Part shown: positions 47,851 to 59,062 of the stretch, piece by piece | How the letters are laid out: each line of letters starts with the position of its first letter | Position numbering within the stretch: the stretch's first letter is position 1 | Source: Rodentibacter genomosp. 1 | GTDB lineage: Bacteria; Pseudomonadota; Gammaproteobacteria; Enterobacterales; Pasteurellaceae | Assembly (NCBI RefSeq): GCF_001999285.1 | Contig: NZ_MLHN01000007.1 | Location: forward strand, 1 to 64,000 | Direction: 5' to 3' | DNA length: 64,000 nt | Notes under the pieces: model-generated | The model's database searches: none | The model's input: the letters and a program-made list of their open reading frames with translations, nothing else | What the model was told of the DNA's origin: nothing | Made by a program: the position numbers and the translations under genes

Positions 47851-49194
47851 ATGATTACAATTAAAAAAGGCTTGGTTCTTCCTATTGCAGGAAAACCGGC
47901 ACAAGTAATCCACAGCGGTAATGTTGTGAATCAAGTTGCGATTCTTGGTGAGGAGTATGTGGGGATGCGTCCTTCTATGAAGGTACGCGAAGGTGATGTT
48001 GTCAAGAAAGGTCAAGTACTCTTTGAAGACAAAAAAAATCCCGGTGTGGTTTTTACAGCCCCAGCAAGCGGTACTATCACTGCGATTAATCGTGGCGAAA
48101 AACGTGTATTACAGTCTGTGGTAATTCGTGTGGAAGGTGATGAACAAATCACTTTTGCGAAGTACAATGCGGATGAGCTTAATACCCTTTCTTCTGAACA
48201 AGTAAAACAAAACCTTGTGGAGTCAGGTTTATGGACGGCATTACGTACGCGTCCTTTTAGCAAAGTTCCTACACTTGAAAGCGAACCTTCTTCTATCTTT
48301 GTGAATGCAATGGATACTAATCCATTGGCGGCGAACCCTGAAGTCGTGTTAAAAGAGCATGGGCAAGATTTTATCCATGGTTTAACTGTATTAAGCCGTT
48401 TATTCCCAAGCAAACCATTACATCTATGTAAAGCCGGCGATACCAATATTCCGACTGTGGATTTATCAAATCTTCAGATTCATGATTTTGGTGGCGTTCA
48501 TCCGGCGGGTTTAGTGGGCACTCACATTCACTTTATCGATCCTGTTGGTATACATAAAACCGTGTGGCACATCAATTATCAAGATGTGATTGCCGTTGGT
48601 AAATTATTCACAACCGGTGAACTTTATATTGATCGTGTTATTTCTCTTGCCGGTCCGCAAGTAAAAGCCCCTCGTTTAATTCGTACGGTGATTGGTGCAA
48701 ATCTTTCTCAATTAACTGAGAATGAGCTAAGTGCGGGTGAAAACCGAGTTATTTCCGGTTCTGTACTTTGTGGTAATACGGCGAAAGGTGTACATGACTA
48801 CCTAGGTCGTTATGCATTACAAGTTTCTGTGATTGCTGAAGGGAACAATAAAGAATTCTTTGGTTGGATTACTCCGCAACCAAATAAATATTCGATTACC
48901 CGTACCGTGTTGGGTCATTTTGGTAAGAAACTATTCAATTTCACTACCGCTGAAAATGGTGGTGAGCGTGCGATGGTGCCAATCGGTAACTATGAGCGTG
49001 TGATGCCGTTGGATATTTTACCAACCTTATTGCTACGCGATTTAATTGCTGGTGATACCGATAGTGCTCAAGCATTAGGTTGTTTAGAGTTGGATGAGGA
49101 AGATTTAGCGCTTTGTTCATTCGTTTGTCCGGGCAAATATGAATATGGCTCAATCTTGCGCCAAGCTTTAGAAAAGATTGAGAAGGAAGGTTAG
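47851..49194 (+). CDS. nqrA: Na+-translocating NADH:quinone reductase subunit A
   Basis: Cytoplasmic subunit of the six-subunit sodium pump that oxidises NADH, reduces ubiquinone and exports Na+. The product is 447 residues, the family length, starting [14 protein letters not shown]. The biotinyl-lipoyl-like fold near the N-terminus has [11 protein letters not shown]. No cofactor is bound covalently. The start at 47851 is chosen over an in-frame start at 47830 on family grounds. It leads nqrA-nqrB-nqrC-nqrD-nqrE-nqrF, with 2 bases before nqrB. Confidence 0.97.
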   Translation: MITIKKGLVLPIAGKPAQVIHSGNVVNQVAILGEEYVGMRPSMKVREGDVVKKGQVLFEDKKNPGVVFTAPASGTITAINRGEKRVLQSVVIRVEGDEQITFAKYNADELNTLSSEQVKQNLVESGLWTALRTRPFSKVPTLESEPSSIFVNAMDTNPLAANPEVVLKEHGQDFIHGLTVLSRLFPSKPLHLCKAGDTNIPTVDLSNLQIHDFGGVHPAGLVGTHIHFIDPVGIHKTVWHINYQDVIAVGKLFTTGELYIDRVISLAGPQVKAPRLIRTVIGANLSQLTENELSAGENRVISGSVLCGNTAKGVHDYLGRYALQVSVIAEGNNKEFFGWITPQPNKYSITRTVLGHFGKKLFNFTTAENGGERAMVPIGNYERVMPLDILPTLLLRDLIAGDTDSAQALGCLELDEEDLALCSFVCPGKYEYGSILRQALEKIEKEG

Positions 49195-49196
49195 AA

Positions 49197-50432
49197 ATGG
49201 GTTTAAAAAATCTTTTAGAAAAAATGGAACCCGCGTTTTTACCTGGTGGTAAATACAGCAAGCTTTATCCGATCTTTGAATCGATTTATACCTTGCTTTA
49301 TACACCGGGTACCGTGACGCACAAAAACACACACGTGCGTGATGCGTTAGATTCAAAACGTATGATGATCACCGTGTTCCTCGCATTATTTCCAGCGATT
49401 TTCTATGGTATGTACAATGTGGGTAACCAAGCGATTCCCGCATTAAATCAATTAGGCAATTTAGAACAATTAATTGCAAATGATTGGCACTATGCACTGG
49501 CTAACGGTTTAGGGTTAGATCTAACATTAAACGCAGGTTGGGGCAGTAAAATGGCCTTGGGTGCAATTTTCTTTTTGCCAATTTACTTAGTGGTATTCAC
49601 AGTTTGTACTATTTGGGAATTATTATTCTCAGTAGTTCGTGGCCACGAAGTCAATGAAGGGATGTTTGTATCTACAATTCTTTTCGCCTTAATTGTTCCG
49701 CCAACTTTACCATTATGGCAAGCCGCACTGGGTATCAGTTTTGGTATCGTTGTAGCAAAAGAAATCTTTGGTGGTGTAGGGCGTAACTTTATGAACCCGG
49801 CTCTTGCAGGTCGTGCCTTCTTATTCTTTGCCTATCCGGCACAAATTTCCGGTGATACGGTATGGACTGCGGCAGATGGTTTCTCAGGTGCAACTGCACT
49901 TTCACAATGGTCACAAGCAGGTCAAGGTGCGTTACAGCATACTGTAACCGGTCAGCCAATCTCTTGGATGGATGCATTTATTGGTAACATCCCGGGCTCA
50001 ATGGGCGAAGTTTCAACCTTAGCGATCTTAGTGGGCGGTGCAATTATCGTCTTCACCCGTATTGCCTCATGGCGTATTATCGCAGGGGTGATGATTGGTA
50101 TGATTGCAACTTCAACATTATTTAACCTAATTGGTTCTGAAACGAATCAGATGTTCTCAATGCCTTGGCACTGGCACCTTGTTTTAGGTGGTTTTGCATT
50201 GGGTATGGTGTTTATGGCAACAGATCCTGTTTCAGCTTCATTCACCAATACCGGTAAATGGTGGTATGGTGCGTTGATCGGTGTCATGGCAGTATTAATT
50301 CGTACGGTAAACCCGGCTTATCCGGAAGGAATGATGTTAGCAATTCTGTTTGCAAACTTGTTTGCGCCAATTTTTGACTACATCGTTGTTCAAGCAAATA
50401 TCAAACGTCGGAGAGCAAGAACAAATGGCTAA
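49197..50432 (+). CDS. nqrB: Na+-NQR subunit B
   Basis: Integral membrane subunit that carries FMN on a threonine and riboflavin, and forms much of the sodium path. The product is 411 residues with about 10 membrane segments. The FMN attachment motif S-G-A-T is at T233, modified by the ApbE enzyme encoded at 53804. The [17 protein letters not shown] segment is also typical. Its last 8 bases overlap nqrC, so the two are coupled. Confidence 0.97.
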   Translation: MGLKNLLEKMEPAFLPGGKYSKLYPIFESIYTLLYTPGTVTHKNTHVRDALDSKRMMITVFLALFPAIFYGMYNVGNQAIPALNQLGNLEQLIANDWHYALANGLGLDLTLNAGWGSKMALGAIFFLPIYLVVFTVCTIWELLFSVVRGHEVNEGMFVSTILFALIVPPTLPLWQAALGISFGIVVAKEIFGGVGRNFMNPALAGRAFLFFAYPAQISGDTVWTAADGFSGATALSQWSQAGQGALQHTVTGQPISWMDAFIGNIPGSMGEVSTLAILVGGAIIVFTRIASWRIIAGVMIGMIATSTLFNLIGSETNQMFSMPWHWHLVLGGFALGMVFMATDPVSASFTNTGKWWYGALIGVMAVLIRTVNPAYPEGMMLAILFANLFAPIFDYIVVQANIKRRRARTNG

Positions 50433-51159
50433 GTTTAATAAAGACAGTGTAGGCGGCACGATTTTTGTTGTGTTGCTACTAAGTTTAGTTTGCTCCATTA
50501 TTGTTGCGGGTTCCGCAGTGATGTTAAAACCGGCACAAGAAGAGCAGAAATTACTTGATAAACAAAAAAATATCCTAAATGTTGCAGGCCTTTTACAGGA
50601 AAAAACAAATGTAAAAGAAACCTATGCAAAATTTATTGAACCACGTTTTGTTGATTTAGCAACAGGTGATTATGTTCAAGAGTCTGATGATTCTCAAGAA
50701 GCGATTCCTGCCGAACAAGATAAGGCGAGAATCCGCACTCGTGGGAAAACGGCAGAAATTTATCTTGTGAAAGATGAACAAGGTCAAACTCAGCAAGTGA
50801 TTTTACCTGTTTATGGTACAGGGTTATGGTCTGTCATGTATGGATTAGTCTCTGTTCAACCGGATGGCAATACAATTAATGGGATCACTTATTATCAGCA
50901 TGGTGAAACGCCGGGGTTAGGTGGTGAGATTGAAAACCCAAATTGGGCAGGTTTGTTTAAAGGTAAAAAATTGTTCAATGAACAACACCAACCGGCTGTT
51001 CGCATCGTGAAAGGTCAAGCACCAAAAGATGAGCATAGTATTGATGGCTTGTCTGGCGCAACCTTAACAGGTAATGGCGTTCAAGGTACCTTTGACTACT
51101 GGTTCAGTGAAAATGGCTTTAGTAAATATCTTGAAAAACTTCATGCAGGAGCGAACTAA
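50425..51159 (+). CDS. nqrC: Na+-NQR subunit C
   Basis: Subunit with one N-terminal membrane helix (about 13-35) and a periplasmic domain that holds a second FMN on threonine. The product is 244 residues. The attachment motif [12 protein letters not shown] is present, with T213 the acceptor. The start at 50425 ([13 protein letters not shown]) is chosen over 50350, which lies within nqrB. The stop overlaps nqrD by one base (TAATG). Confidence 0.97.
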   Translation: MAKFNKDSVGGTIFVVLLLSLVCSIIVAGSAVMLKPAQEEQKLLDKQKNILNVAGLLQEKTNVKETYAKFIEPRFVDLATGDYVQESDDSQEAIPAEQDKARIRTRGKTAEIYLVKDEQGQTQQVILPVYGTGLWSVMYGLVSVQPDGNTINGITYYQHGETPGLGGEIENPNWAGLFKGKKLFNEQHQPAVRIVKGQAPKDEHSIDGLSGATLTGNGVQGTFDYWFSENGFSKYLEKLHAGAN

Positions 51160-51785
51160 TGTCTGGAAAAACAAATTTAAAAGATCTGTTGTTAGCTCCT
51201 ATTGCTAAAAACAACCCGATTGCGTTGCAAATCCTTGGGATCTGTTCTGCGTTAGCGGTAACAACAAAATTAGAAACCGCATTTGTTATGGCTATTGCGG
51301 TAACTTTAGTCACGGGGTTATCAAACTTCTTTGTTTCCTTAATCCGTCACTATATTCCTAACAGTATTCGTATTATTGTACAACTTGCGATTATTGCTTC
51401 ATTAGTAATTGTTGTTGACCAAATATTAAAAGCTTATGCTTATGGCTTATCTAAGCAGCTTTCAGTATTCGTTGGTTTGATTATTACGAACTGTATCGTG
51501 ATGGGACGTGCAGAAGCCTACGCAATGAAATCGCCACCGCTTGAAAGTTTTGTCGATGGTATCGGTAACGGTTTAGGTTATGGCGCAATGTTAATCATTG
51601 TTGCCTTCTTCCGTGAACTTATCGGCTCAGGTAAATTATTCGGCATAACGATTCTTGAAACTGTTCAAAATGGTGGTTGGTACCAAGCAAATGGTTTATT
51701 CCTACTAGCGCCAAGTGCATTCTTTATCATTGGATTTGTTATCTGGGGATTAAGAACTTGGAAACCGGAGCAACAGGAGAAATAA
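51159..51785 (+). CDS. nqrD: Na+-NQR subunit D
   Basis: Integral membrane subunit, 208 residues with six helices; together with NqrE it holds an iron-sulfur centre inside the membrane. The two conserved cysteines are visible: C29 in L-G-I-C-S-A and a second in T-N-C-I-V-M-G-R-A near 111. Coupled to nqrC by a one-base overlap; 3 bases before nqrE. Confidence 0.97.
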   Translation: MSGKTNLKDLLLAPIAKNNPIALQILGICSALAVTTKLETAFVMAIAVTLVTGLSNFFVSLIRHYIPNSIRIIVQLAIIASLVIVVDQILKAYAYGLSKQLSVFVGLIITNCIVMGRAEAYAMKSPPLESFVDGIGNGLGYGAMLIIVAFFRELIGSGKLFGITILETVQNGGWYQANGLFLLAPSAFFIIGFVIWGLRTWKPEQQEK

Positions 51786-51788
51786 TCA

Positions 51789-52385
51789 ATGGAACATTAT
51801 ATTAGCCTATTTGTGAAGGCCGTCTTCATTGAAAATATGGCACTTTCCTTCTTCTTAGGGATGTGTACATTCTTGGCGGTATCAAAAAAGGTATCTACAG
51901 CTTTTGGTTTAGGGATTGCAGTAACTTTCGTATTAGGTGTTGCTGTACCGGTTAACCAGTTGATTTACGCGAACATATTAAAAGAAAATGCATTAATTGA
52001 AGGTGTGGATCTCTCATTCTTAAACTTCATCACCTTTATCGGCGTGATTGCAGGTCTAGTGCAAATTCTTGAGATGGTATTAGATAAATTTATGCCGTCT
52101 CTCTATAACGCACTGGGGATTTTCTTGCCTCTTATCGCAGTAAACTGTGCGATTTTCGGTGGCGTATCCTTTATGGTTCAACGTGATTACAATTTTCCTG
52201 AGTCTATCGTATATGGTTTCGGTTCCGGTTTAGGTTGGATGCTTGCTATTGTTGCACTTGCTGGCTTAACGGAAAAAATGAAATATGCAGATATTCCGGG
52301 TGGTTTGAAAGGCTTAGGTATTACTTTCATCACGGTTGGTTTAATGGCGTTGGGCTTTATGTCCTTCTCCGGTATTCAATTATAA
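51789..52385 (+). CDS. nqrE: Na+-NQR subunit E
   Basis: Integral membrane subunit, 198 residues, inverted in topology relative to NqrD. The conserved cysteines are C26 in F-L-G-M-C-T-F and a second in A-V-N-C-A-I-F-G-G near 120; with those of NqrD they bind the intramembrane iron-sulfur centre. A good AGGAG-type site precedes the start. nqrF follows after 12 bases. Confidence 0.97.
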   Translation: MEHYISLFVKAVFIENMALSFFLGMCTFLAVSKKVSTAFGLGIAVTFVLGVAVPVNQLIYANILKENALIEGVDLSFLNFITFIGVIAGLVQILEMVLDKFMPSLYNALGIFLPLIAVNCAIFGGVSFMVQRDYNFPESIVYGFGSGLGWMLAIVALAGLTEKMKYADIPGGLKGLGITFITVGLMALGFMSFSGIQL

Positions 52386-52397
52386 GGAGTGTAATCA

Positions 52398-53633
52398 ATG
52401 AGTGATTCAGTAATTCTTGCACTCGGTATTGCTGCATTTACGGTTATCGTATTGGTATTAGTGGCAATCATCTTATTTGCGAAATCAAAACTCGTGGACT
52501 CCGGGGACATTACAATCGGTATTAATGATGATCCTGAAAAGGCAATCACATTACCTGCCGGTGGAAAATTATTAGGCGCATTAGCAAGTAAAGGAATCTT
52601 TGTCTCTTCTGCTTGCGGTGGCGGTGGCTCTTGTGGTCAGTGTATTGTGAAAGTGAAAAGCGGTGGTGGTGAAATTCTTCCTACCGAACTTTCTCACATT
52701 AACAAACGTGAAGCTAAAGAGGGTTATCGTTTGGCTTGCCAAGTGAATGTGAAAGGCAATATGGAAGTTGAACTTCCGGAAGAAATCTTCGGTGTGAAAA
52801 AATGGGAATGTACCGTTATTTCCAACGATAACAAAGCGACTTTCATTAAAGAGCTTAAATTAGCGATTCCTGAAGGTGAAGAAGTACCTTTCCGTGCAGG
52901 AGGCTATATCCAAATTGAAGCGGAACCTCACACAGTTCACTATAAAGATTTTGATATTCCTGAGGAATACCACGAAGACTGGGATAAATACGATTTATGG
53001 CGTTATGTGTCTAAAGTGGACGAGCATATCATTCGTGCATACTCAATGGCTTCCTATCCGGAAGAAAAAGGCATTATTATGCTTAATGTGCGTATTGCAA
53101 CGCCTCCACCGCGTCAACCTGACGCACCTCCGGGTCAAATGTCTTCCTACATTTGGTCATTAAAAGCAGGTGATAAAGTGACAATTTCCGGGCCGTTTGG
53201 TGAATTCTTTGCCAAAGAAACCGATGCGGAAATGGTCTTCATCGGTGGTGGTGCAGGTATGGCGCCAATGCGTTCGCATATTTTCGACCAGTTAAAACGT
53301 TTACATTCTAAACGTAAAATCTCATTCTGGTATGGTGCGCGTTCTAAGCGTGAAATCTTCTATCAAGAAGACTTTGACCAATTACAAGCCGAAAATGATA
53401 ACTTTGTATGGCATGTCGCACTTTCAGATGCGTTGCCTGAAGATAACTGGACGGGTTACACCGGCTTTATTCACAACGTGCTTTATGAGAACTATCTGAA
53501 AAATCATGAAGCACCGGAAGATTGTGAATACTATATGTGTGGACCTCCGGTAATGAACGCTGCCGTAATCAAAATGTTAAAAGATTTAGGCGTTGAAGAC
53601 GAAAACATCTTATTAGATGACTTCGGTGGCTGA
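52398..53633 (+). CDS. nqrF: Na+-NQR subunit F (NADH dehydrogenase part)
   Basis: Electron-entry subunit: NADH to FAD to a 2Fe-2S cluster. The product is 411 residues. One N-terminal membrane helix (about 5-28) is followed by the ferredoxin-like domain with cysteines C73, C79, C82 and C114. The FAD-binding R-A-Y-S-M-A-S-Y-P and the NADH-binding [10 protein letters not shown] come next, and C-G-P-P-x-M near the end. Last gene of the operon; a paired-uptake-signal terminator follows. Confidence 0.98.
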   Translation: MSDSVILALGIAAFTVIVLVLVAIILFAKSKLVDSGDITIGINDDPEKAITLPAGGKLLGALASKGIFVSSACGGGGSCGQCIVKVKSGGGEILPTELSHINKREAKEGYRLACQVNVKGNMEVELPEEIFGVKKWECTVISNDNKATFIKELKLAIPEGEEVPFRAGGYIQIEAEPHTVHYKDFDIPEEYHEDWDKYDLWRYVSKVDEHIIRAYSMASYPEEKGIIMLNVRIATPPPRQPDAPPGQMSSYIWSLKAGDKVTISGPFGEFFAKETDAEMVFIGGGAGMAPMRSHIFDQLKRLHSKRKISFWYGARSKREIFYQEDFDQLQAENDNFVWHVALSDALPEDNWTGYTGFIHNVLYENYLKNHEAPEDCEYYMCGPPVMNAAVIKMLKDLGVEDENILLDDFGG

Positions 53634-53660
53634 TTTTAATTAGCTAAAACTCCATGAAAA

Positions 53661-53700
53661 TTGACCGCACTTTGTAATGAAGTGCGGTCAAAATTTAAAG
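53661..53700 (+). terminator. Paired uptake signals as terminator of nqrF
   Basis: TTGACCGCACTT (53661-53672) pairs with AAGTGCGGTCAA (53680-53691), 12-bp stem, loop of 7. The tail AATTTAAAG is poor in T, so it may be leaky and let transcription reach apbE. Confidence 0.75.
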
Positions 53701-53708
53701 CGTTTTTT

Positions 53709-53731
53709 AGGGGCGTATGGCATACGCCCCT
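53709..53731. repeat. GGGGCGTATG palindrome
   Basis: AGGGGCGTATG and CATACGCCCCT flank a single G, a perfect 23-base palindrome. A close relative lies after tyrP at 39095-39120. Confidence 0.7.
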
Positions 53732-53803
53732 GTTGTTATTTAGATTACAGGCAAGCTGATTGAAAAGTCAGTTTTCCTATACTCATCTCATTAGGAAAAA
53801 TAA

Positions 53804-54844
53804 ATGAAGAAAATATTGAGCGGACTTCTTGTTGTTGCTTTCGCTTGTTCGCTTGCAGCTTGTAAGAAAGACGCTGAAGTGATTACATTAAGTGGTAAAA
53901 CTATGGGGACAACCTATCATATTAAATATATTGATGATGGCTCTGTAAGTGAAAATTCACAAAAGACCCATGAGCAAATTGAGCACATTCTAAAAGATGT
54001 TAATGCGAAAATGTCCACTTATATTAAGGGTTCGGAATTAAGCCGTTTTAACCAAAATACACAGGTCAATACGCCAGTCGAAATTTCATCGGATTTTGCA
54101 AAAGTGTTGGCTGAAGCGGTTCGATTACACCAAGTTACGGAGGGGGCACTTGATGTAACGGTTGGGCCTGTCGTGAATTTATGGGGATTTGGTCCTGAAA
54201 AACGTCCGGAACGCCAACCGACACTGGAACAACTTGCAGAGCGTCAAGCTTGGGTCGGGATTGATAAAATTACGCTTGATATGAGCGGCAATATCCCAAC
54301 ATTAAGTAAGTCTGTTCCGCAAGTCTATATTGACCTTTCTTCCATTGCGAAAGGTTTTGGCGTGGATCAAGTTGCAGAGAAGTTAGAACAAGTTAACGTG
54401 CAAAACTATATGGTGGAAATTGGTGGTGAAATTCGAGCGAAAGGGAAAAATGCAGAAGGGAAACCTTGGCAAATCGCCATTGAAAAGCCTAATATGACGG
54501 GAGAAAGAGCGGTCGAAAATGTGATTGGTTTAAATAATATGGCAATGGCAACCTCTGGCGATTATCGTATTTATTTTGAAGAAAACGGTCAGCGCTTTGC
54601 GCATGAAATTGATCCGAAAACCGGCTACCCGATTCAACATCATCTTGCTTCTATCACGGTGTTGGCGCCAACATCTATGACTGCTGATGGGTTATCAACA
54701 GGCTTATTCGTACTAGGTGAAGACAAGGCATTAGAAGTGGCGGAGAAAAATGATCTTGCGATCTATTTAATCATCAAAACAGAAAAGGGTTTTGAGACGA
54801 AAATGTCATCAGCATTTAAAAAACTTATGGAAACAAAGGAGTAG
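53804..54844 (+). CDS. apbE: FAD:protein FMN transferase ApbE
   Basis: ApbE attaches FMN from FAD to the threonines of NqrB and NqrC (and RnfD/G). The product is 346 residues, a lipoprotein exported to the periplasmic side: signal peptide ending S-L-A-A-C, Cys at 20. The T-M-G-T-T-Y motif, the E-G-A-L-D-V-T-V-G-P-V-V-N-L-W-G-F segment and the M-A-T-S-G-D-Y-R region with H-E-I-D-P-K-T-G-Y-P are diagnostic. Its place after nqrF explains its task. nqrM follows after 2 bases. Confidence 0.96.
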   Translation: MKKILSGLLVVAFACSLAACKKDAEVITLSGKTMGTTYHIKYIDDGSVSENSQKTHEQIEHILKDVNAKMSTYIKGSELSRFNQNTQVNTPVEISSDFAKVLAEAVRLHQVTEGALDVTVGPVVNLWGFGPEKRPERQPTLEQLAERQAWVGIDKITLDMSGNIPTLSKSVPQVYIDLSSIAKGFGVDQVAEKLEQVNVQNYMVEIGGEIRAKGKNAEGKPWQIAIEKPNMTGERAVENVIGLNNMAMATSGDYRIYFEENGQRFAHEIDPKTGYPIQHHLASITVLAPTSMTADGLSTGLFVLGEDKALEVAEKNDLAIYLIIKTEKGFETKMSSAFKKLMETKE

Positions 54845-54846
54845 CT

Positions 54847-55107
54847 ATGCAAACGTTATTTTTTACCCTCATCGCATTTGTTGCGATTATTCTACTGATG
54901 TCCATTGGCTTTATTATCAAAAAACAAAGTTTAAAAGGCAGCTGTGGCGGTTTATCCACCTTGGGTATAGCTAAAGCCTGCGATTGTGATAAACCTTGCG
55001 ACACACTTCAATCAAAACTTGATGAGGGCGATGAGCAAGCCAAGGCAGAGTATGAACAAAAATTCGCGAAGAAAAACGATGATTCGCAATTTTATGAGGT
55101 GAAATAA
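54847..55107 (+). CDS. nqrM: Na+-NQR maturation protein NqrM
   Basis: A small membrane protein (86 residues) needed to deliver iron for the NqrD/NqrE centre. One N-terminal membrane helix (about 3-25) precedes a cytoplasmic part with four cysteines: C33, C45, C47 and C51 (S-C-G-G-L, then A-C-D-C-D-K-P-C-D). This pattern defines the family (formerly DUF539). The C-terminal third is charged. It is the last gene of the nqr-apbE-nqrM locus and overlaps nothing. Confidence 0.95.
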   Translation: MQTLFFTLIAFVAIILLMSIGFIIKKQSLKGSCGGLSTLGIAKACDCDKPCDTLQSKLDEGDEQAKAEYEQKFAKKNDDSQFYEVK

Positions 55108-55222
55108 ATTTTTATAAATTTCTACCGCACTTTATGTAGGATAATTTAAATAAAAATTTTATTTCATCACTTTTTAACAATAACCAATGTGCTTCGCCTT
55201 AACCGAAGTTACGGGAGAATTT

Positions 55223-56374
55223 ATGTTAATTTCAAAAACTTACAATCAATATTTCCCTCAACTCACATCAGAACAACTTGCCGAAAATGCTACAAAAAAA
55301 GTGATTTGCGGTATGTCCGGTGGGGTAGATTCATCCGTTTCCGCTTTTATTCTTCAGCAACAAGGCTACCAAGTGGAAGGCTTGTTTATGAAAAACTGGG
55401 AAGAAGATGACGATACGGATTATTGCACTGCCGCAGCTGATTTGGCCGATGCGCAAGCCGTGTGCGACAAGCTCGGCATTAAACTGCATAAAATCAATTT
55501 TGCCGCAGAATATTGGGATAATGTATTTGAGCATTTTTTAACAGAATACAAAGCAGGACGAACGCCAAATCCTGATATTTTGTGCAATAAAGAAATTAAA
55601 TTTAAAGCCTTTTTAGAATATGCCGCAGAAGATCTTGGTGCGGATTATATCGCCACAGGGCATTATGTTCGCCGCACCAATGATGATAAGCAGGCAAGAT
55701 TATTACGTGGCTTGGATTCAAATAAAGATCAAAGTTACTTTTTATATACCTTGAGCCACCAACAAGTAGGACAAAGCCTTTTCCCCGTAGGTGAAATTGA
55801 AAAACCGATTGTGCGTGCCATTGCAGAAGATTTAGGTTTAATTACCGCTAAAAAGAAAGATTCAACGGGCATTTGTTTTATTGGTGAGCGTAAATTCAAA
55901 GATTTCTTGGCGCGTTATTTACCGGCACAGCCTGGGGATATTCGTACGGTGGATGGCGAGGTGATTGGTCGCCACGATGGCTTGATGTACCACACTCTCG
56001 GTCAGCGTAAAGGCTTAGGCATTGGCGGTTTGAAAAATGCCGGAGAAGAAGCTTGGTATGTGGTGGATAAAGATGTGGAAAATAATGAATTGATTGTCGC
56101 TCAAGGGCATGATCATCCTCGTTTATTTTCTAACGGGTTAATTGCAAAGCAGTTGCATTGGGTGGATCGCCAACCGATTCGCGAATCGTTACGCTGCACA
56201 GTGAAAACCCGTTATCGTCAAACAGATATTCCTTGTGTGATAGAACCTATTGATGATGAAACTATCCGCGTTATTTTTGATGAGCCACAAGCGGCCGTGA
56301 CACCGGGGCAATCAGCGGTATTTTATTTAGATGAGGTTTGTTTAGGCGGTGGCATTATTGAGGAGAGAATATAG
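55223..56374 (+). CDS. mnmA: tRNA 2-thiouridylase MnmA
   Basis: MnmA puts sulfur on U34 of tRNA-Lys, -Glu and -Gln, using ATP and sulfur relayed through TusE. The product is 383 residues. The PP-loop is G-M-S-G-G-V-D-S-S near residue 26-34; the two catalytic cysteines lie in [12 protein letters not shown] and S-T-G-I-C-F-I-G. The start at 55223 (M-L-I-S-K-T-Y) follows GGGAGAA with proper spacing; a start at 55187 is rejected. The gene appears monocistronic. Confidence 0.96.
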   Translation: MLISKTYNQYFPQLTSEQLAENATKKVICGMSGGVDSSVSAFILQQQGYQVEGLFMKNWEEDDDTDYCTAAADLADAQAVCDKLGIKLHKINFAAEYWDNVFEHFLTEYKAGRTPNPDILCNKEIKFKAFLEYAAEDLGADYIATGHYVRRTNDDKQARLLRGLDSNKDQSYFLYTLSHQQVGQSLFPVGEIEKPIVRAIAEDLGLITAKKKDSTGICFIGERKFKDFLARYLPAQPGDIRTVDGEVIGRHDGLMYHTLGQRKGLGIGGLKNAGEEAWYVVDKDVENNELIVAQGHDHPRLFSNGLIAKQLHWVDRQPIRESLRCTVKTRYRQTDIPCVIEPIDDETIRVIFDEPQAAVTPGQSAVFYLDEVCLGGGIIEERI

Positions 56375-56797
56375 TTTTTTTATTTTAAGTGAAGTGAAAA
56401 ATCTTGCTATTATCTAGAAAAGGCACAAAACAGTCATTTTAATGAAATGTAGGGACACACTGCGTGTGTCCGTTATAAAATCAAATTATTTCAATATTTT
56501 ATAAGCGGACGTCCCTACAAAATAAAATTTGTTCAGCAGCTACATAATGTCGGAAAATATCGGTGTTTTTCACCGCACTTTTAATCGTCAATATCTACTA
56601 ATTTGAAACAATCATCATTTTTTGATAGAATTCCCCCAATTTTAGAAACAATCTCTCAATTCCTACTGAGTGTTTCTGTCCAAATCGCACTTCTATGTGC
56701 TGTCATTGTAGTGATTCCATTACACACTTTTTGCCTAGTGGCATGTTTTAAATAAATCGAATTTTTAATTTATAAACTTTATTTTAAGGGGAAAGGT
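56375..56797. other. Intergenic region upstream of the BCCT gene
   Basis: No gene is seen in 423 bases. It holds a palindromic repeat element (next entry), one uptake signal (about 56573-56582), and an inverted repeat in which AGAAACA (56644-56650) and CTCA (56655-56658) face TGAG and TGTTTCT (56667-56677), a possible regulatory site. Confidence 0.6.
56450..56517. repeat. Short palindromic repeat element, copy 2 (68 bp)
   Basis: Same family as 36771-36849: TAGGGACACACTGCGTGTGT then CCG at the left, AT-rich centre with TTATAAAA and AAATTATTTCAATA, and CGGAC-GTCCCTA at the right (56506-56517). The right end has lost 11 bases relative to copy 1. Confidence 0.8.
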
Positions 56798-58825
56798 TTG
56801 TCTTTATCTCAATTTTTGGAAAAGCGAACGTCATTTAATCCTTTTGTGATTGGATTGACGCTATTTTTTGTTTTGTTATTGGTGGTGATGATTTTAATTG
56901 CACCGGAGCAGACTCAAACATTATTAAATCAAGTGAAAGCCGGCATTTTTACCAATTTTAGCTGGTTCTATATATTAGCATTTTCAATTTTTTTAGGCTT
57001 TTTACTGATTTTGTCTGTGAGTAGTTTAGGAAATATTAAACTTGGAAGTGATGAGGAAGAGCCTGAATTTAGTTTTCTCTCTTGGCTTGCGATGTTATTT
57101 GCAGCCGGTATGGGGGTGGGATTAATGTTCTTTGGCGTTGCCGAACCGCTAACCCATTATCTTTCGGAAATTACAAGCGGAGTGGCAGAACATCGACAGC
57201 AAGAGGCATTGTTACATACCTTATTCCACTGGGGCATTCATGCTTGGGCGGTATATGGCACGATTGCATTAGCCTTAGCTTATTTCGGTTTCCGTTATAA
57301 ATTGCCATTAGCGTTACGCTCGTGTTTTTATCCCTTATTGAAAGATCGCATCAACGGAAAAATGGGGGATGTCATTGATATTATGGCATTACTTGCCACC
57401 TTATTCGGTATTATCACCACCCTAGGTTTTGGGGCATCTCAGTTGGGCGCTGGATTACACCAAATGGGATGGGTGAGCGAAAATTCTTTTACGTTACAGA
57501 TTATTGTGATTGCCGTGGTAATGAGCCTTGCGGTTTTTTCTGCTATTTCAGGTGTAGGGAAAGGGGTAAAAATACTGAGTAAATTAAATTTATCACTGGC
57601 ATTTTTGTTACTCATTTTTGTATTGGTTACAGGACCAACATTGTATTTGCTGTCGGCATTTAGCGACAACATTGGTACTTATCTCCGCAATTTGGTACAA
57701 CTTAGTTTCAAAACCTATGTGTACGAGCAAGAACATACGGCTTGGTTCAGTGGCTGGACGGTGCTTTACTGGGCGTGGTGGTGTTCATGGGCGCCTTTCG
57801 TGGGGTTATTTATCGCCCGAATTTCCAAGGGACGAACGATTCGTGAATTTATTTTTGGTGTATTGGTGATTCCAAGTATATTCGGCATCCTCTGGTTTAC
57901 CGTATTTGGTAACACTGCCATTTGGTTAAATGATGGTGAGGCAGCCGGTGCACTAGGGCAAATGATTTCATCACCGGAAACTTTACTGTTTAAGTTTCTT
58001 GATTATTTACCATTACCGACTATTAGCGGGTTGGTGAGTTTGCTCGTGATTTCGTTATTTTTTATCACCTCAGCAGATTCGGGGATTTATGTTTTAAACA
58101 ATATTGCTTCTCGTGATAAAAGTCTTATATCGCCGAACTGGCAAACCGTGATGTGGGGAATATTGATGTCTGTGGTCGCAATCGTATTAATGCAATCAGG
58201 GGGGTTAGCAAATTTGCAGACGATGACATTAATGGTGGCATTACCCTTTGCTGTATTAATGTTAGTCATGTGTTTTAGCTTGTGGAAAGGGTTAAATGCA
58301 GATAAAAAATATTTTTCGACTAAGGTGAACCCAACGAGTATTTTCTGGACAGGTGAAAAATGGAAAGAACGTTTGGAGCAAATGATGAGCCAAACACAGG
58401 AAAAAGATATTCTACGTTTCTTGAAATATACGGCTTTACCGGCTATGCGTGAATTACGCCAAGAACTGATCGGAAAATATAATTTAACGGTGCAAGTCAA
58501 TACCTTGTTTGACCAAGATGAGCCTGCTGTGGAATTAGTCATTCAAAAAGAATCAATGCTTGATTTTATGTATGGCATTAAATCGGTGGGACGCGAAGTC
58601 TCTGAACAATTAATCAATGATGAAAATCTTCCGCATATTCAGCACAGCACGACTTACGAACCTTATACCTATTTTTTTGATGGGCGTATCGGTTACGATG
58701 TGCAATATATGGATCAAAACGAGTTGATCGCAGATATGTTGAAACAATATGAGCGCTATTTAAGCCTACTTGATGATGTAGGGCAGGAGTTAATGGCTCA
58801 CGAGAGAACAGAATTAGCAGAATAA
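56798..58825 (+). CDS. BCCT family betaine/choline/carnitine transporter
   Basis: A 675-residue inner-membrane transporter with 12 hydrophobic segments (to about residue 500) and a large cytoplasmic C-terminal domain (about 505-675), the length and layout of BetT-type choline transporters. The BCCT signature is clear: G-M-G-V-G-L-M-F-F-G-V-A-E-P near 100-113 and W-T-V-L-Y-W-A-W-W-C-S-W-A-P-F-V-G near 320-336. The start codon is TTG at 56798, preceded by AAGGGGAAAGG, a strong ribosome site that offsets the weak start. Substrate is inferred; phosphocholine decoration of LPS in Haemophilus makes choline likely. Confidence 0.9.
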   Translation: MSLSQFLEKRTSFNPFVIGLTLFFVLLLVVMILIAPEQTQTLLNQVKAGIFTNFSWFYILAFSIFLGFLLILSVSSLGNIKLGSDEEEPEFSFLSWLAMLFAAGMGVGLMFFGVAEPLTHYLSEITSGVAEHRQQEALLHTLFHWGIHAWAVYGTIALALAYFGFRYKLPLALRSCFYPLLKDRINGKMGDVIDIMALLATLFGIITTLGFGASQLGAGLHQMGWVSENSFTLQIIVIAVVMSLAVFSAISGVGKGVKILSKLNLSLAFLLLIFVLVTGPTLYLLSAFSDNIGTYLRNLVQLSFKTYVYEQEHTAWFSGWTVLYWAWWCSWAPFVGLFIARISKGRTIREFIFGVLVIPSIFGILWFTVFGNTAIWLNDGEAAGALGQMISSPETLLFKFLDYLPLPTISGLVSLLVISLFFITSADSGIYVLNNIASRDKSLISPNWQTVMWGILMSVVAIVLMQSGGLANLQTMTLMVALPFAVLMLVMCFSLWKGLNADKKYFSTKVNPTSIFWTGEKWKERLEQMMSQTQEKDILRFLKYTALPAMRELRQELIGKYNLTVQVNTLFDQDEPAVELVIQKESMLDFMYGIKSVGREVSEQLINDENLPHIQHSTTYEPYTYFFDGRIGYDVQYMDQNELIADMLKQYERYLSLLDDVGQELMAHERTELAE

Positions 58826-59062
58826 TTTTTCCCTCGTCAGTGCGGTCAAAAACATCGTTTTTTTAGGTATTATGTTGGTAAATGGACAAAGCAGGAATCT
58901 CAATAAATTAAGAGAACAATGCTTATTTCTTCCACAATAGATTGAAATAATTTTATAGTAGGTACATATCCCACCAATAAAGCTAAAATAATCTTGAATA
59001 CTGCGACATAATGCTGGTTCTTGACCGCACTTTTATACATTGTTTAGGGCTAAATATTTTCC

